64,000 nt of DNA from Sipunculus nudus (GCA_026874595.1 CM049321.1:46803797-46867796), one strand, 5' to 3'. Counted from the first letter of the stretch, positions 23,630-37,579 are shown. The notes: generated by a model not told the origin, from the sequence alone. Translations and numbers: made by a program.

Positions 23630-26037
23630 GTAAGTCATCTCTCGCAAGTTAAACAAATGTCATTAACGAAAATAAGAGTCAAACATTTCTCAATTGTTTC
23701 CTTTACTCACAGTAAAAGCAATTTAAACAATCATCTTATGATAAATTATATCTATATCAATAGAACAATATTATACAAATATACTTCAATCAAAATAATA
23801 CCAGTCATTTATGAATAAAATAAATCTTGCAGGACTTCGCTGTTAGACAAGGAAAACGAAGCGCATTCCTTTATTAAATTCAAGAGGAAAACTACTCCAA
23901 CATTCAGCACAATTGACGGATCCGCAAATTTTTTATTAAAGTGCACTTCATGCGAATTATTTTATTTTGCATTATAAATTTGATCGATTGCTGTACCAAG
24001 TTTAAAGTGGTTAACTGTTCAACTGTAGCACATTCGCATTCTAAAAAAAATAATAAACACTCTTTTCATTGTGCACTCTTTTGATTCGTATGCATGGTTT
24101 AATTACCGTGCAGGGTCGTAGTTATATTAACCACCAACTAAAGAATGAAGCCAACACAAATTATAATTTGGTTGATATGATCTTGATCTCAAATTTTCTT
24201 TGCAATATGTACTGACCACATAAGCTATATTTAATCCTGGGAGCCGTGTTCGCATGTTTTTCTTCGCGATTAATCATTTTAAAAATTTCTTCACAGGTAG
24301 AATCTTTAAACGTTTGCCTTGTAAAATTGTTGTAAAATGTTTATTTACATATTGGGCTCCTTGTGCTCCTAATACAGATGGCCCGTAATTGACGTGTTTC
24401 CGAGACGGTCCCACAGTATGTGGATTCATATAAAAAGCCATGTCGATGGATCTGAATGCTTTTAACAAGGCAATAGTGATGTCACAAAAACATCTAATAG
24501 ACCTGTCATTCATGACTCTATTTAATTATGTCATCAGTTGAAAGGCATGCTATTTCTTCAGTCTCCGCTGATTGAAATGTGGCAAACATTGTGAACTGTT
24601 TTGTTATGTTCAGGACTAATTGTCTCATGCTTATCAGTGCAAAAAACACTGTATATCATTAAGGTAGACGGCGGAAAACACCCTGAAAGTTTAGGGGACG
24701 ATAATTTATATCATCATATTGTTTAAAATCAATTATCCAAACTTATGTGGGCACGTATAATTGGATAGCACTATAACAAATTTTGTTGGAGCAGTTTTAT
24801 AAAATTTTGCTTTTTTTGCCGATATTTGTAGGAACATTGAGCAATCGGATTAGCCGTGCAATCCAAACAAAATACATTTAATGCTGTATATTTTAACAAG
24901 AGCTATATACAATCACGCCAATTTGATAATTTTTTCATCTGTAGCAGATTCGCATGGCCTTTATTTAAATAAACTCATTTTTCATTCTGTACTCTTTTGA
25001 TTAAACATGCATGGTTTATTTATCGTGCAGGCACGTGGTTAAATTAACCACCAACATAAGGATGGAGCCAGCACAAATTATTATTTGTTTTATATATTTT
25101 TTATTTCGTGTTCTTTGTGCAATATGAACTGACCACATAAGATATATTCAATCCTAGATTCGGTGTCGGCATGTTAGTTTCGCAATCAGTCATTCAACAA
25201 TTTTCTACACAGGTAAAAGCTTTACAAAATTGCTTTATAAAAGTGTTGTAAATTGATAATTTACTTTATGGGCTTCTTGTGCTCTTTATACTGAAGGCCC
25301 ATGATTGGCGACTTTCCGAGACAGCCGAACAGCATGTTGTTTCATATAAACAAAAGTCCATTTCTATGGGTCCGAGGGCCCTTCACAAGGCAATAGTGAT
25401 GTCACAGAAACATCTCATCGACCTGGTATTCATGACTCTATTGAATGATGCCTTCAACTGAAATGCATTTTTTTTCATAAGTCCCCGCTGATTGATATGT
25501 GGCTTACATTCTAAATTTTATAGATATTCTCTGGATGAATTGTCTCAAGCGAATCAGTACAAAGACAAAAAATAGTGTATTCCACTTAGGTAGAAGGCAG
25601 AAGAGACCCTGCAACCTCAGGGGAAGATATTTTATATCATCATATTGTTCAAAATTAATTATCCGAAAGTATGTGGGCACGTATTACTGGAAGGCAATAT
25701 AACAATTTATTGTAGCAGTGTTATAAGATTTCATTTTTTTACCGATACTAAGAACAGTGCGCAATCGGATTAGCTGTGTAATCCAAACGAGGTATATCCT
25801 GATGCTGTATATTTTAATAAACGTATATAGGAACACGCCATTTGTATAAGTTTTACGAATCCTCAAAAGTAAATGCTTTTTACCTTGTAGTCAGGTTTTG
25901 TTTAATCTTTCTTTAAACATATAATTCAGCAAACGTTATCTCATTCAGAGTTATGGAGTTTTTTTTATGGTTAGGTAAAAATAAGTAATGTACTTTTTGT
26001 TTACTGGTTATGTTTTAAAGATAACCATTTTCTTCAG

Positions 26038-26055
26038 GTCTTCCATCGCTACCAG
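26038..26055 (+). CDS. 18-bp microexon B-L7, GLPSLP
   Basis: An 18-bp exon, acceptor attttcttcag, donor GTATGT. Last exon of this class; the intron immediately after it is already of the Thr-rich array type, so the two arrays meet here. Confidence 0.6.
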
Positions 26056-26495
26056 GTATGTCTTCAATCCTCATCTGTTTGCAATTTATTTGATACCCTT
26101 GTATGATTGTATAATGCATTTTAGAATGAAGTGAATGAAATACTCAAATCTTATAGGAATTTCAAGTCAGCCTAATTTTAAGCAGGTAGCAACAGAATTA
26201 TTATTGCGCTACAATTAATAACTGCAAGATAACGAATATGCTTTTCAACTGCTGTCTGTTTCCGACATTTTTAACAGCATTTTATCGTCACCGTTTCTAA
26301 TGAATAACAATTATATCAATTTGCTTTTTTTCCTGTAATTTTTTAGTCCCAGGGGTATTGTTCTTATGTGAATATATCGAGAGAATGAGTTAACGCAATA
26401 ATAAATGCAAATTATTCCGAAGCAAATTATATCAATGAATTACAAGTAGGTTGTTTTACATGTATTACCCACTTCACTCTTTTCATTCTTATCAC

Positions 26496-26534
26496 AGCCA
26501 GCGACAACCGTATACTCCAATACAACTGAACAAG
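26496..26534 (+). pseudogene. microexon B-T1 with destroyed acceptor (PATTVYSNTTEQ)
   Basis: A 39-bp core with donor GTAGGC, but the acceptor reads atcac instead of atcag. The next AG lies two bases inside the exon and would break frame. Confidence 0.6.
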
Positions 26535-26763
26535 GTAGGCTGTCGCTTCGGCATTTTAGCAGAAGGTATAAAACACTTACCCTCAAACAATGTATATTCT
26601 GTCTTCAACCATGCAAAATATTATTCCTAAACAATTATACCGCCTAGTGGTGATATTAACGCAAACGAACCAGTAAATGTAAATATTGCGAAGCGTGCAT
26701 TTTTTTATATTTACATTGTCGTTTTATATGTATAACTTCTGTTTCTATTTTGATTATAATCAG

Positions 26764-26802
26764 AGCAAAGAACAACCGTATACGGCGATACAACTGAACA
26801 AA
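26764..26802 (+). CDS. microexon B-T2, QRTTVYGDTTEQ (Q type)
   Basis: A 39-bp exon, acceptor gattataatcag, phase 1-1. The last exon base is A instead of G, weakening the donor (A|GTAAAT) and changing the junction residue to Lys if joined to an AG-type exon. Confidence 0.55.
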
Positions 26803-27201
26803 GTAAATTCTACCTCCAGTATTTAAGCAGGCGTTGTAAAACAATTAGCCTCAAACAATTTCTCATCTGTTTGCATAGGATTGAATTGATGTTACTTATT
26901 TGATACCCTATGAATCTTTTCTAACAAAGTTTACAATTATGTGAATGAAATGTTCAAATAATATAACAATTTCAAGTCAGCAGAACTTTCAGGAGGTATC
27001 ACTAGAATATGTTTTGGAATATGATAATAATGACTAACACTAGGCAAATTATTGTCCATAAGAAAATCTTATTCTGATGATGAAAGCGGAAACGCAATAG
27101 TTAATGAAAATAAATGTGAAGCATGTAATAAAAATTTGTAACAATTAGATTGATGTCTTATATCTATAATTTGTTTGTTTTCCCATCTTAATTCTAATCA
27201 G

Positions 27202-27240
27202 AGCCAAGTACATCCGTATTCTCCCATACAACTGAACAAG
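27202..27240 (+). CDS. microexon B-T3, PSTSVFSHTTEQ
   Basis: Counterpart of 250-288, identical sequence and splice sites. Confidence 0.65.
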
Positions 27241-27623
27241 GTAAATTGTACCTCCTACATCTTAGCAGAACTTATAATACATTTTGCCTTGAACAATCCT
27301 CGTCTGTTTGCGATTTATTTGACACCCTTGTATGATAAAATATTATAATTTACAATGAAGTGAATGAAATGCTCAAATCATATAAGAATGTCAAGTGAGC
27401 ACAATTTTAAGCAGGTAGCAACAGGATACTTATTGCACTACATTTAATAATGGCAAGAAAAAGACTTTGCCTTTCAACTGCAATTAATTTCCCATAGTTT
27501 TTGTTTAATATTACCCTTTCTAATAAATAACAATAACATCAATTTGCTTTTTCTTTCCTGCAAATTTTTACAAGTAGTTTCTTTTACATGTATTAGCTAC
27601 TTAACTCTTTTGATTCTTTTCAG

Positions 27624-27668
27624 AGCCAACGACAACAGTATACTCCGGTACACTGCAAACGCTTCAGT
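27624..27668 (+). pseudogene. microexon remnant B-T4 (acceptor kept, donor lost)
   Basis: Acceptor gattcttttcag and the start of the exon (PTTTVYSG) are intact here, unlike copy A. The 3' part and donor are missing, so the exon runs into downstream intron-type sequence. Confidence 0.6.
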
Positions 27669-28071
27669 AAAAGTAAATGTTGTGAAGCGTGCTATAGTTT
27701 TTCATTAGATTTTTGTTAGGTAAATTGAACCTTCAGCATTTTAGCACACGTTATAAAACACTTATCCTCAAACAATTCCTCCTCTGTATGCAAAAGATCG
27801 AATTTATTTAAATTATTTCATATTTCAAATGATACATCAATTTCAGGTTAGCAGAACTTTCAGGAGGTATTATTAGAACATGTTTTGAACATGATAATAA
27901 TGACTAAAAATATGCAAATTTTTGTCCATAAAAAAATGTTATTTTGATGATAATAGGGAAAACCCAATAGTAAATGTAAACATTTGTGAAGAATGTTATA
28001 AAAAATGGTTATTATTGGATTGTTGTTCTGTATGAATATTTTATTTGTTTTATCATCTTAATTCTAATCAG

Positions 28072-28110
28072 AGCCAAGTACAACCGTATACTCCGATACA
28101 ACTGAACAAG
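28072..28110 (+). CDS. microexon B-T5, PSTTVYSDTTEQ
   Basis: Counterpart of 1115-1153; 39 bp, phase 1-1. Confidence 0.65.
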
Positions 28111-28791
28111 GTATAATTTACCTCCTGCATTTAATTAGAACTTATTATACAATTGGCCTCAAACAATCCTTATTTGTTCGTAATTTTATTTGATATCCTG
28201 GTATGATAATATATTACACTTTTCAATGAAATGAATGAATTGCCATAATCATATAAGAATCTCAAGTAAGCACAATTTTAAGCAGTTAGCAACAGAATAA
28301 CTATTTCACTACATTTAATAACGGCAAGATAAAGACTATGCTTTTCAACTGGAGTTAATCTGTCAGTTTTTTATCAGCAATTTATCATCTTTGTTTAATG
28401 TTGCCCTTTCTACTGGATAACAATTATATAAATTTGTTCTTTTTTCTACAGATTTTTTTAGTACAATTATAAATGATTACAAATGACCATGATGACTGCA
28501 GTTTATTTGCCGTAATGTTTCTTTACAGTCAAATTAATTGTTGTTTTCTAAGAACTTTTTTCATAATTTTAAAAGTTACAATTTCTGAAGAATATGAGAA
28601 TTATATAAATTTGGCCGCTTGGCCTTTCTAAAAAATGATATAATTATTATTAAAACAACAAATATAACGCCTAGTGCTGATATTAACGCTAACGCATTAG
28701 TAAATGTAAATATTGCGAAGCGTACTATATTTTTTATATTTACATTGTCGTTTTACACGTATAACTTCCTTTTCTATTTCTTTCTAATCAG

Positions 28792-28830
28792 AGCAAAGGA
28801 CAACCGTATACCCTGATACAACTGAACAAG
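28792..28830 (+). CDS. microexon B-T6, QRTTVYPDTTEQ
   Basis: Counterpart of 1835-1873; 39 bp, phase 1-1. Confidence 0.65.
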
Positions 28831-29182
28831 GTAAATTGTACCTCCAGCATTTTATAAAACATTATAGAACACTTAGCCGCAAACAATATCTCATCTGTTT
28901 GCCTAGAATCGAAATATGTGTAACTTAATTTATTCCCTGGTACTCTTTTATAACAAAGTTTACAATTATGTTATTGGAATGTCCAGATGAAATATAAATT
29001 CAAGAAAGCAGAACTTTCAAGATGTATCACAGACAATTTTCCATAAGAAAATATAATTTTTATGATGTTAAGCCAATAGTAAATGGAAATTATTGCTCAG
29101 AATGTTAGAGAAAATTGTTAAAACTGGATTGTTGTTTTATATGTATAACCTGTCTGTGTTTTTTAATTTTGATTCTAATCAG

Positions 29183-29221
29183 AGCCAAGTACAACTGTGT
29201 ACTCCGATACAACTGAACAAG
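29183..29221 (+). CDS. microexon B-T7, PSTTVYSDTTEQ
   Basis: Counterpart of 2269-2307. The intron upstream lost 43 bp relative to copy A (near 29031), leaving the splice sites untouched. Confidence 0.65.
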
Positions 29222-29723
29222 GTATATTGTACCTCCTGCATTTTGACAGAACTGAAAATACATTTGACCTTAAACAATCCATATTTGTTCGTAATGTTAT
29301 TTTATATCATGGTATGACAATATATTACATTTTGCAATGAAGAGAATAAAAAGCTTTAATCATAAAAGAATTTAAAGTAAGCACATTTTTGAGAAGGTAG
29401 CAACAGAATAACTTATCCACTACATTTATTAATCGCAAGCTATAGACTATGTTTTCAACTTCAGTTAATTTGACACATTTTTTTACAGCATTTTATCATA
29501 TTTGTTTAATGTGATTGCCCGTTCTCATGAATAACAATTATATCAATTTGCTCTTTTCTCTGCATTTTTTTAGTCCCAGTATTTATTGTTCTTCGGATAA
29601 TATACCTAGTGAATGTATACACGCACTAGTAAATGTAATTTTTTGCGGAGCATATTTTATCAATGTGTTACAGGTAGGATGTTTTACATGTATTAGCCAC
29701 TTCACTCTTTTGATTCTTATCAG

Positions 29724-29762
29724 CGCCAACGACAACCGTATTCTCCGATACAACTGAACAAG
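29724..29762 (+). CDS. microexon B-T8, PTTTVFSDTTEQ
   Basis: Counterpart of 2810-2848; CG start, Ala junction. Confidence 0.65.
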
Positions 29763-29975
29763 GTATGTTAGCAAAAGGTATAAAACACTAACCCTCAACC
29801 AATGTCTCATCTGTTTCCACACAATAAACATATAATTCGTCATCAATTGTACCGCCTAGTGGTGATATTAACGCAAGGGCATCAGTAAATGTTAATATTG
29901 CGACGCGTTCTATATTTTTTTAATCAGATTGTTGTTTATATGTTAAATTTCTTTTTCTATTTTAAATCTTATCAG

Positions 29976-30014
29976 AGCAAAGGACAACCGTATACGCCGA
30001 TACAACTGATCAAG
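29976..30014 (+). CDS. microexon B-T9, QRTTVYADTTDQ
   Basis: Counterpart of 3062-3100. Confidence 0.6.
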
Positions 30015-30407
30015 GTACATTGTACCTACAGCATTTTAACAGACGTTATAAAACACTTAGCCTCAAACAATTTCTCATCTGTTTGATTGGATTCAATTAA
30101 TGTAACACATTTCGTACCCTGGAATTCTTTTATAACAGTGTTTGCAATTATGTGAATGAAATGTTTAAATGATCAATCAATTTCAAGTAAGCAGAACTTC
30201 CAGGAGGTATCACTATTATATGTTTTGGAATATGATAAAAATGACTAAAAATAGGCAGACAATTGTCCATAAGAAAATATAATTTGTGTTATGTTAAGCC
30301 AATAGTAAATGTAAATTATTCTTAAGCATGTTAGAAAAAATTGTTATAATTGGATTGTTGTTTTATATGTATAACCTGTCTGTGTGTTTTAATTTCATTA
30401 TAATCTG

Positions 30408-30446
30408 AGCCAAGTACAACTGTGTACTCCGATTCAACTGAACAAG
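30408..30446 (+). pseudogene. microexon B-T10 with destroyed acceptor
   Basis: Counterpart of 3494-3532, with the same ctg in place of the acceptor cag. Confidence 0.65.
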
Positions 30447-30947
30447 GTATATTGTACCTCTGCATTTTGACAGAACTTATGATACACTTGGCCTTTAAAA
30501 ATCCTTATTTGTTCGTTATTTTATTTGATATCCTGGTATGATAATATATTACATTTTGCAAAGAAGTGAATATAATGCTCTAATCATATTAGCATTTCAG
30601 GTAAGCACAATCTTAAGCAGTTACCAACAGAATAACTATTTCACTACATTTAATAACGGCAAGAAAAAGACTATGCTTTTCAACTGCAGTTAATCTGCCA
30701 TAGTTTTTTACAGCAATTAATCATCTTTGTTAAAATGTTGCCCTTCTACTGGATAACAATTATATCAATTTGTTCTTTTTTCTACAGATTTTTTTTTAGT
30801 ACAAACAATTATTGCTCTTAAGCAAATATACCTAGGGGATGTGAAAAAGGAATAGTAAATTGGATTTTTGCAAAAAAAACTATAACAATGTGTTACAAGT
30901 AGGATGTTTAAATGTGTTACCCACTTCACTCTTTTCATTCTTATCAG

Positions 30948-30986
30948 AGCCAACGAAAACCGTATACTCCGATACAACTGAACAAG
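30948..30986 (+). CDS. microexon B-T11, PTKTVYSDTTEQ
   Basis: Counterpart of 4034-4072; 39 bp, phase 1-1, donor GTAAGC. Confidence 0.65.
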
Positions 30987-31366
30987 GTAAGCTGTTTAAG
31001 TATGGCGCATTGAACAGAGAAAGCAGCAGACGAAGTTTAGTTTTACATTACAAATGACCATGATGACTGCAGTTTATTTGCCGTAATGTTTCTTTACAGT
31101 CAAATTAATTGATGTTTTCCAAGAACTTTTCTTCATAATTTTAAAAGTTACAATTTCTAAAGAATATGGGAATTATATAAATTTGCCAGTTATATGGACC
31201 TTTTTAGAGAAAGTTATATTTATTATTCATCAACAATTATAACGCCTAATGGTGATATTGACGCTAACGCATTAGTAAATGTAAATATTGCGAAGCGTGC
31301 TATATTTTTTTATATTACATTGTCGTTTTACATGAATAACTTCATTTTCTATTTGATTCTAATCAG

Positions 31367-31405
31367 AGCAAAGGACAACCGTATACCCTGATACAACTGA
31401 ACAAG
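31367..31405 (+). CDS. microexon B-T12, QRTTVYPDTTEQ
   Basis: Counterpart of 4453-4491. Confidence 0.65.
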
Positions 31406-31796
31406 GTAAATTGTACCTCCAGCATTTTATTTAAACATTATAGAACCCTTAGCCGCAAACAATATCTCATCTGTTTGCTTAGAATCGAAATATATGTGAC
31501 TTAATAAATTCCCTGGTACTCTTTTATAACAAAGTTTACAATTATGTTATTGAAGTGTCCAAAAAATATAAATTCAAGTAAGCAGAACTTTCAAGAGGTA
31601 TCCCTATTATATGTTTTAGAATATGATAATAATGACTAAAAATAGGCAACATCATCCATAAGGAAAAATAATTTGTGTGATGTTATGCCAATTTGATGTA
31701 AATTATTGTTAAGCATGTTAGAGAAAATTGTTATAATTGGATTGTTGTTTTATATGTATAACCTGTCTGTGTTTTTTTAATTTTGATTCTAATCAG

Positions 31797-31835
31797 AGCC
31801 AGGTACAACCGTGTACTCCGATACAACTGAACACG
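31797..31835 (+). CDS. microexon B-T13, PGTTVYSDTTEH
   Basis: Counterpart of 4883-4921. Confidence 0.65.
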
Positions 31836-32336
31836 GTATATTGTACCTCCTGCATTTTGGCAGAACAGATAATACATTTGACCTTAAACAATACTCATTT
31901 GTTTGAAATTTTATTTTATATCCTGGTATGACAATATATTACATTTTGCAATGAAGAGAATAAACAGCTCTAATCATAAAAGTAAGCCTAAAGTAAGCAC
32001 ATTTTTGAGAAGGTAGCAACAGAATAACTTATTCACTACATTAAATAATCGCAAGCTATAGACTATGTTTTTCAACTGCAGTTAATTTGTCATAATTTTT
32101 TACAGCAATTTATCATCTTTGTTAAATGTTCGCCTTTCTCATGAATAACAATTATATCAATTTGCTCTTTTCTCTGCATTTTTTAGTCCCAGTATTTATT
32201 GTTCTTCAGAGAATATACCTAGTGAACGTATACACGCAATAGTAAATGTAAATTTTTGCGGAGCATATTAAATCAATGTGAAACAAGTAGGTTGTTTTAC
32301 ATGTATTAGCCACTTCACTCTTTTGATTCTTATCAG

Positions 32337-32375
32337 CGCCAACGACAACCGCATACTCTGATTCAACTGAACAAG
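32337..32375 (+). CDS. microexon B-T14, PTTTAYSDSTEQ
   Basis: Counterpart of 5423-5461. Confidence 0.65.
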
Positions 32376-32658
32376 GTAAGCTGTATCTTCGCATTTTAGC
32401 AGAAGGCATGAAACACATGGCCTCAAACAATTTCACATCCGTGTCCACATATTCAAAATACTCCCACTTATCTAATCCCCTGGTATGATTTGATTTTAAA
32501 ATAATGGGGTTAACATTTTCAAATTATAAAAAAACTAGTTAAGTTAGACGAATTGAATAGAGGAAGCAGCAGAATAAGTTAAGTACTTCATAAGAAATGA
32601 CAAGGATGACTGCAGTATATTTGCCGTGAAGTTTTCTTACAGACATATTCATTAATGT

Positions 32659-35099
32659 TTGACTTTCAATTTCGAATATTACAAAAAGAAGTTTTGTCAA
32701 TCATCAATATGTAAAATTCGCCAAATGAACAGTAAACAATTCCTTACAGGATGACAGCCCAAATCTTATCCAATCTTATCACGCTCGTCATTAAAGGCAC
32801 AATCCTCAGGGCAACGCTCGCCATAATATTGGTACATCCAAAAGAGATGGACAGTCCAGGTTCTTTTTATCCGACTGAGATCATTACATGCAGAAAAATT
32901 AATGCGAGAAAACAGGATTGGTACAATCATTGAAAAATTACTATACTCTGGAGAGGCGTTCAACACTCGAGGCACAATATAAAAAACAATGAGTCTATAT
33001 TGACGCACATGGAATCATGGGTTCTTCAACTGAAAGTTTGGTACCCAGAAAGATCGCCCAAGGCAGTTTTGCCGCTGGTCATATTACTATAGCCAAACAC
33101 TATCGAGCTCCGAGGATCCACCACAGGACACACGCCCAATCTAGGTTAATTGAGTCACACAAATACACTCGTCACGGCACCCCTCGACGTCCAACAAACC
33201 CTTGGCTTACAGGGTTTTCACGGCAAATAGAAAAAAAAGTACAGACATATCATGCTTGTCTGCGGTATCGGTACCCGAAGATGTCACAGCAAAATGATAT
33301 TCGGGACCCATGCGATTAGCATATACTTGAAATTGATTTGGCCTGCAAGACTTCACCAAGGCTTTTTTTAAACCCACATCGACGGATTACCGGTTCGTTG
33401 GTTATTTCGACTCTACTCTCATGTCCGTTAGAGGGATTCGCTTGGAAACTTTCAGACACTGACTGTCTGCGGAGAACTGTCACTTAGGGAACATATTCCA
33501 TATTCTATTAGGGAACATAACCAGATGATTGTTTTGATAATATATAATACATTTATATGGAGTATCGGGTTAGGAAATAAAGCGTGAGATCGTTGGTTAA
33601 AGAACACATCTCATTTTTTTGTTAATTCCAAAGCAGGTTAAGAGCGTGTCTCTTTTTATGTTAATCTCGGAACAGTTTTAATTTCGTTGAAGGCGTCTCT
33701 GTTTGGCGGTCTCTCTAGTTCAGAGGGTTCGTTGCAGATTTCAAAGGAGGTGCCCCTGTGTAAGTTAGATTTTTTCAGGGTCTATCTCTAGAGGTATGTC
33801 CATATTTATATTCAAACTGTAATCGATGGTCGGCGTAATTGGAATTGGTGAATGGGCAGAAGACGAGCAAGACAATGCTCGACACAAGTGGCCGTCCAGC
33901 GTTCTGATTAGGTACAGACAGGCGATATCAGCAGTCCGGGGACTGGTCTGATGGTGTCACGGTGAAGACAGCTGAGATGTGATGTCTACAAGCGTTAATA
34001 GTCGATGTCTGTGGAAGGAAACAAACGATTAATCTGTAAAGGTCATCAGAGGGAGTATGGCATATCTGCCGAAGGACTGGTAAATCTGTCGATGTATACC
34101 TGTTGTGAACACTTCTATGAACAGACCAGGGATTTTATTTAAACGCTTTATTGTAGAGGTACATGATATTGCAATGTGAAAGCTTATTCTGCTACCTATA
34201 ACTGGATGATTCCAGGAGACATCAGCTGTAAAAGACTGTGATTCAACGCCGAGAAAGAGAAGCGATGGGTGAACTGTGTCAAACGTGTATACTTCAGCGA
34301 GTAATTATGGGTTATTGGAGATCCATGTGTATAAAGACTGAATGTACTGCACACACAACGCGAGCCACTAAATTAGGCAAACAGTGTTACATCCCGGTAT
34401 CACGTGTGCGTGATGGTCATGATGGTCATTACTAGTAACAGAGTAATTGGAACTTTGCCGTATACTGTCATTAATGGACTCAGTGTATATTTATGTGTTA
34501 TCCCCAATGTTCGTTTGTAAGAAGCGCCTCTACAGAGAATGTGAATAATTTCTTTATTTTACATAACAATTGTTTTGTTAAATCATGTCTTATTTTCTTT
34601 TTGGTATGTAGTTATGATGAGTTCTACCTGTTGGTTTGACTTTTAAGAGAACCTGGACGTTCACATCTTGACCGGTGTGACACTGACCCTCTGGCCTCTC
34701 AGCTAATCAGTATTGGACTCTCCCCTAGACCCATGACAACCTTAGACAACTACACCAAGCGCGCTGACCCAGGAGTTTCTGACCCAGATTTCCTGATTCC
34801 ATACTATATACCAGTCCTGACGTCATACCTACTGACCGACCTTGGCCCATCGTTCAAATACACTAAAATACAAACTCTGGACACGCCTCCAGAGGTAAAT
34901 GTATGACAATCAAGCAGAATGGGCGCTGTCCCTGGAGGCTAGCGTATATGTGCCACCACAGGAACCGGTCAAGACAAATCTCACTGATTTACGACTGCAC
35001 TGACTTCAACCCGAAGAATATATTTCGGTTCCTACTTCTAAGTTAACATCACAGTTCTCTGGTGACAACGACCAGATAGTGGCTATACATTTCAAATGC
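32659..35099. other. unclassified insertion, copy B
   Basis: Counterpart of 5745-8185, nearly unchanged, including the orphan open stretch (about 34638-34904). Confidence 0.45.
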
Positions 35100-35208
35100 G
35101 CCTAATTTGCCATGAAGTTTCTTGACAGCCTTTCATCATCGTAAGCTTTTCTAAAATATAAACATAAAATGCTTGTTTTCACTGGATTTCTATTTTAATT
35201 CTACTCAG

Positions 35209-35247
35209 AAGCAAAGACAACCGGTTACTACGCTACAACTGAGCAAG
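35209..35247 (+). CDS. microexon B-T15, AKTTGYYATTEQ
   Basis: Counterpart of 8295-8333. Confidence 0.6.
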
Positions 35248-35792
35248 GTAAGTTGAACATACACCATTGAAGCAGAAGGTATAAAAAATTGCCTCAGCAA
35301 TTTCAGATACGTTTGCAAAGATTCAAATGTGTGTCATTTATTAAATACCCTTGAGCGGCATGATTACTATTAACTTCTACAAAGATGTGAAAACCACATG
35401 CCATTTTCAAGTAGGCAGAATTTTAAGTAGATAGCAACAGCATAATTAATGCACTACATTAATATCGACCAGATGAATGTTATGGTTTCAACTGCAGTTA
35501 ATTAACCGTCAAGTGTCATTACTGCCTTTTACAATCATTATTATTCTTAAGTAGAAAAATGGTAAAAATTTGCTCGATTGCTCTACGATTTTTTATACAA
35601 GCAATTACTGTTCATACTGTTCATCTAGTGGCGATGTTAACACGCAATAGTAAAAGTAAATTATTGCAAAGCTTGCTATATATAATAATTGGATTGTCCT
35701 TTTAGATGTATTACTTGCTTATCATTTTTATTTGCCTGCTTGTTCTGCATTTTTATAAATACTATTTATTGCTCATATCGATTTTTTCTCAG

Positions 35793-35831
35793 AATCATCG
35801 ACAATTGAAACAATGACGATCTCTGAAGAAG
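35793..35831 (+). CDS. microexon B-T16, SSTIETMTISEE
   Basis: Counterpart of 8879-8917. Confidence 0.5.
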
Positions 35832-35948
35832 GTGAAGTTTATCTTTATTTTACCTTAACTCATAAACAAACATGATAAGTTGTAGTGTTGATAACGCAAA
35901 TACAATATGTAAATCATAGATTAATATTCTTGTAAATTATAATTATTA

Positions 35949-35983
<35 letters not shown>

Positions 35984-37037
35984 ATACATTTGCGTAGCGG
36001 ATTCCAGATATAAACAAAGGAAAATTTTGAAGAATATTAATGTTAATGCCATTCAATATTTTTTTTACTGTGAATAGTCGATCTTTTTTTCTTTACGATC
36101 AAATCAAACTCAGAATATTTTCTATTCGAGTTCATTTACACAATAGAAATTTAAACATCTTGTGATACTACATTGTAGATATTCCATGTGACCAAAGCGC
36201 TGATGGTAAGCTGATGATCTTTATCTCTTTGGAAACACATATAGTCTTCAGCTTGAGTAAATAGGATAATCTGATAATAGGACGTAGCCAAGTGAAGGCA
36301 TGAGAGGTCCTCGGTTCGTTTTTAATGACAAAATTGGCAAACCTTGATTGGACTTTGCACATGAAATATTAGGAATAACACATCAATCTTGTCGTATGAT
36401 ATATGTTTATACTCCTTCAACAGACAGCGATTGATATATCCTTAATAAAACATGTGAATACGTAAATCATTATCACTAGCTGTTTAGAACAAGCAGTTTT
36501 GACATCTGATAATATTTTTCTCATTCTTTGTTTATTGTAAATCAGTGTATATTTACCACATACACACTATGTAGTTCATTTTGTTATTACTCATGAAAAT
36601 GTTTCAATCAAAGTTGATAAATATGGAAAAAAAAGAAAGATGGCGGATGAGCTCCTTCAACAACTAAGAATGTCACGAATATGAGTGTTTTGCCATAACG
36701 TCCAAAAACAAAGGGTAATTGAGAAGGATATGAAAAGCTCAAATAATGATTTTTTAATATTCCCAGAAACACTTCTTGTCACTGAATAGGCACTATTGAT
36801 ATCCACAAGCATTAAGGTTTTTGCACCATTAAGTAATTTACGTTGTGCCATCAGGGTATGCATGTGTACTTACATTATATAAAAATGTTGTTTCGTCGGT
36901 GCGGATGAAGTGTTATTAAGTATTTTTTTTTTTATTTTAAATGTAAAATCCAATGATTGACATAATTGTAATTCATTACACGTATATATTAGTATCATCA
37001 TATGTCACATTTAGATGATGTTCACATTTTTGTGCAG

Positions 37038-37091
37038 AAGGGAAGCAACCATTGCCTTATTTAAGACATGGATGTACAGCTAACGAAGAAG
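37038..37091 (+). CDS. 54-bp linker exon, copy B
   Basis: Counterpart of 10125-10178 with intact splice sites and reading frame. Confidence 0.55.
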
Positions 37092-37572
37092 GTAAACATA
37101 ATTTGAAAGTTTCAAATACTCACATAATGTAATACCTCGGAGAGAAACTTAATTGTAAACAAATCAGATTACCTCCCATTTTATATTGCCAGTCCTTTTC
37201 ATATCAGTAAATATTAGAATTCTAGGAAGTACATGCATTCTCAGAAAAAAAAGATGGACTGAGGTCTTAAATAATTATAAAAATTATAATTCAAATGTAA
37301 TAATTACAATTATAATAATTATTATGATTATAGTCATTATATCTAAAGAGTGAATAGTGGATATTTTTAACAGGTTCTTTGTGAACATAACCCAGAATTC
37401 CATATATTCAGGCTCTAGAATGGACCTAGTTTACCTCATTAGGGCACCCCTCTTGAAACAAGCTCAAAAATAAAAACGTCCATGCTCCTATCCGAGCTGT
37501 AACGATATAAAACAAATTTGAGTGTATACATTAGACTGATTTTGGTTATAAAATACGGTGAATATATGTCAT

Positions 37573-37579
<7 letters not shown>

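Larger units (their letters stand above)
18670..26040 (+). repeat. LPS/PPS microexon array with intron higher-order repeat
   Basis: Introns are themselves repeated. Recurrent blocks include 'agttctttg...acgaagcgcattcctt' and 'gggctccttgtgctctttatactg...ttccgagacagccgaacag' (near 19030, 20935, 22628, 24355, 25270). Exon pairs 21597/22124 and 23076/23612 are spaced 1479 and 1488 bp, giving a roughly 1.5-kb unit. The 24000-26000 stretch keeps intron blocks without recognisable exons. Confidence 0.7.

Noticed and set aside
24280-24310. Possible microexon boundary ttcacag|gtagaatc (also 25205-25220)
   Set aside because: No in-phase short exon with a donor follows; the acceptor-like and donor-like bases abut directly.
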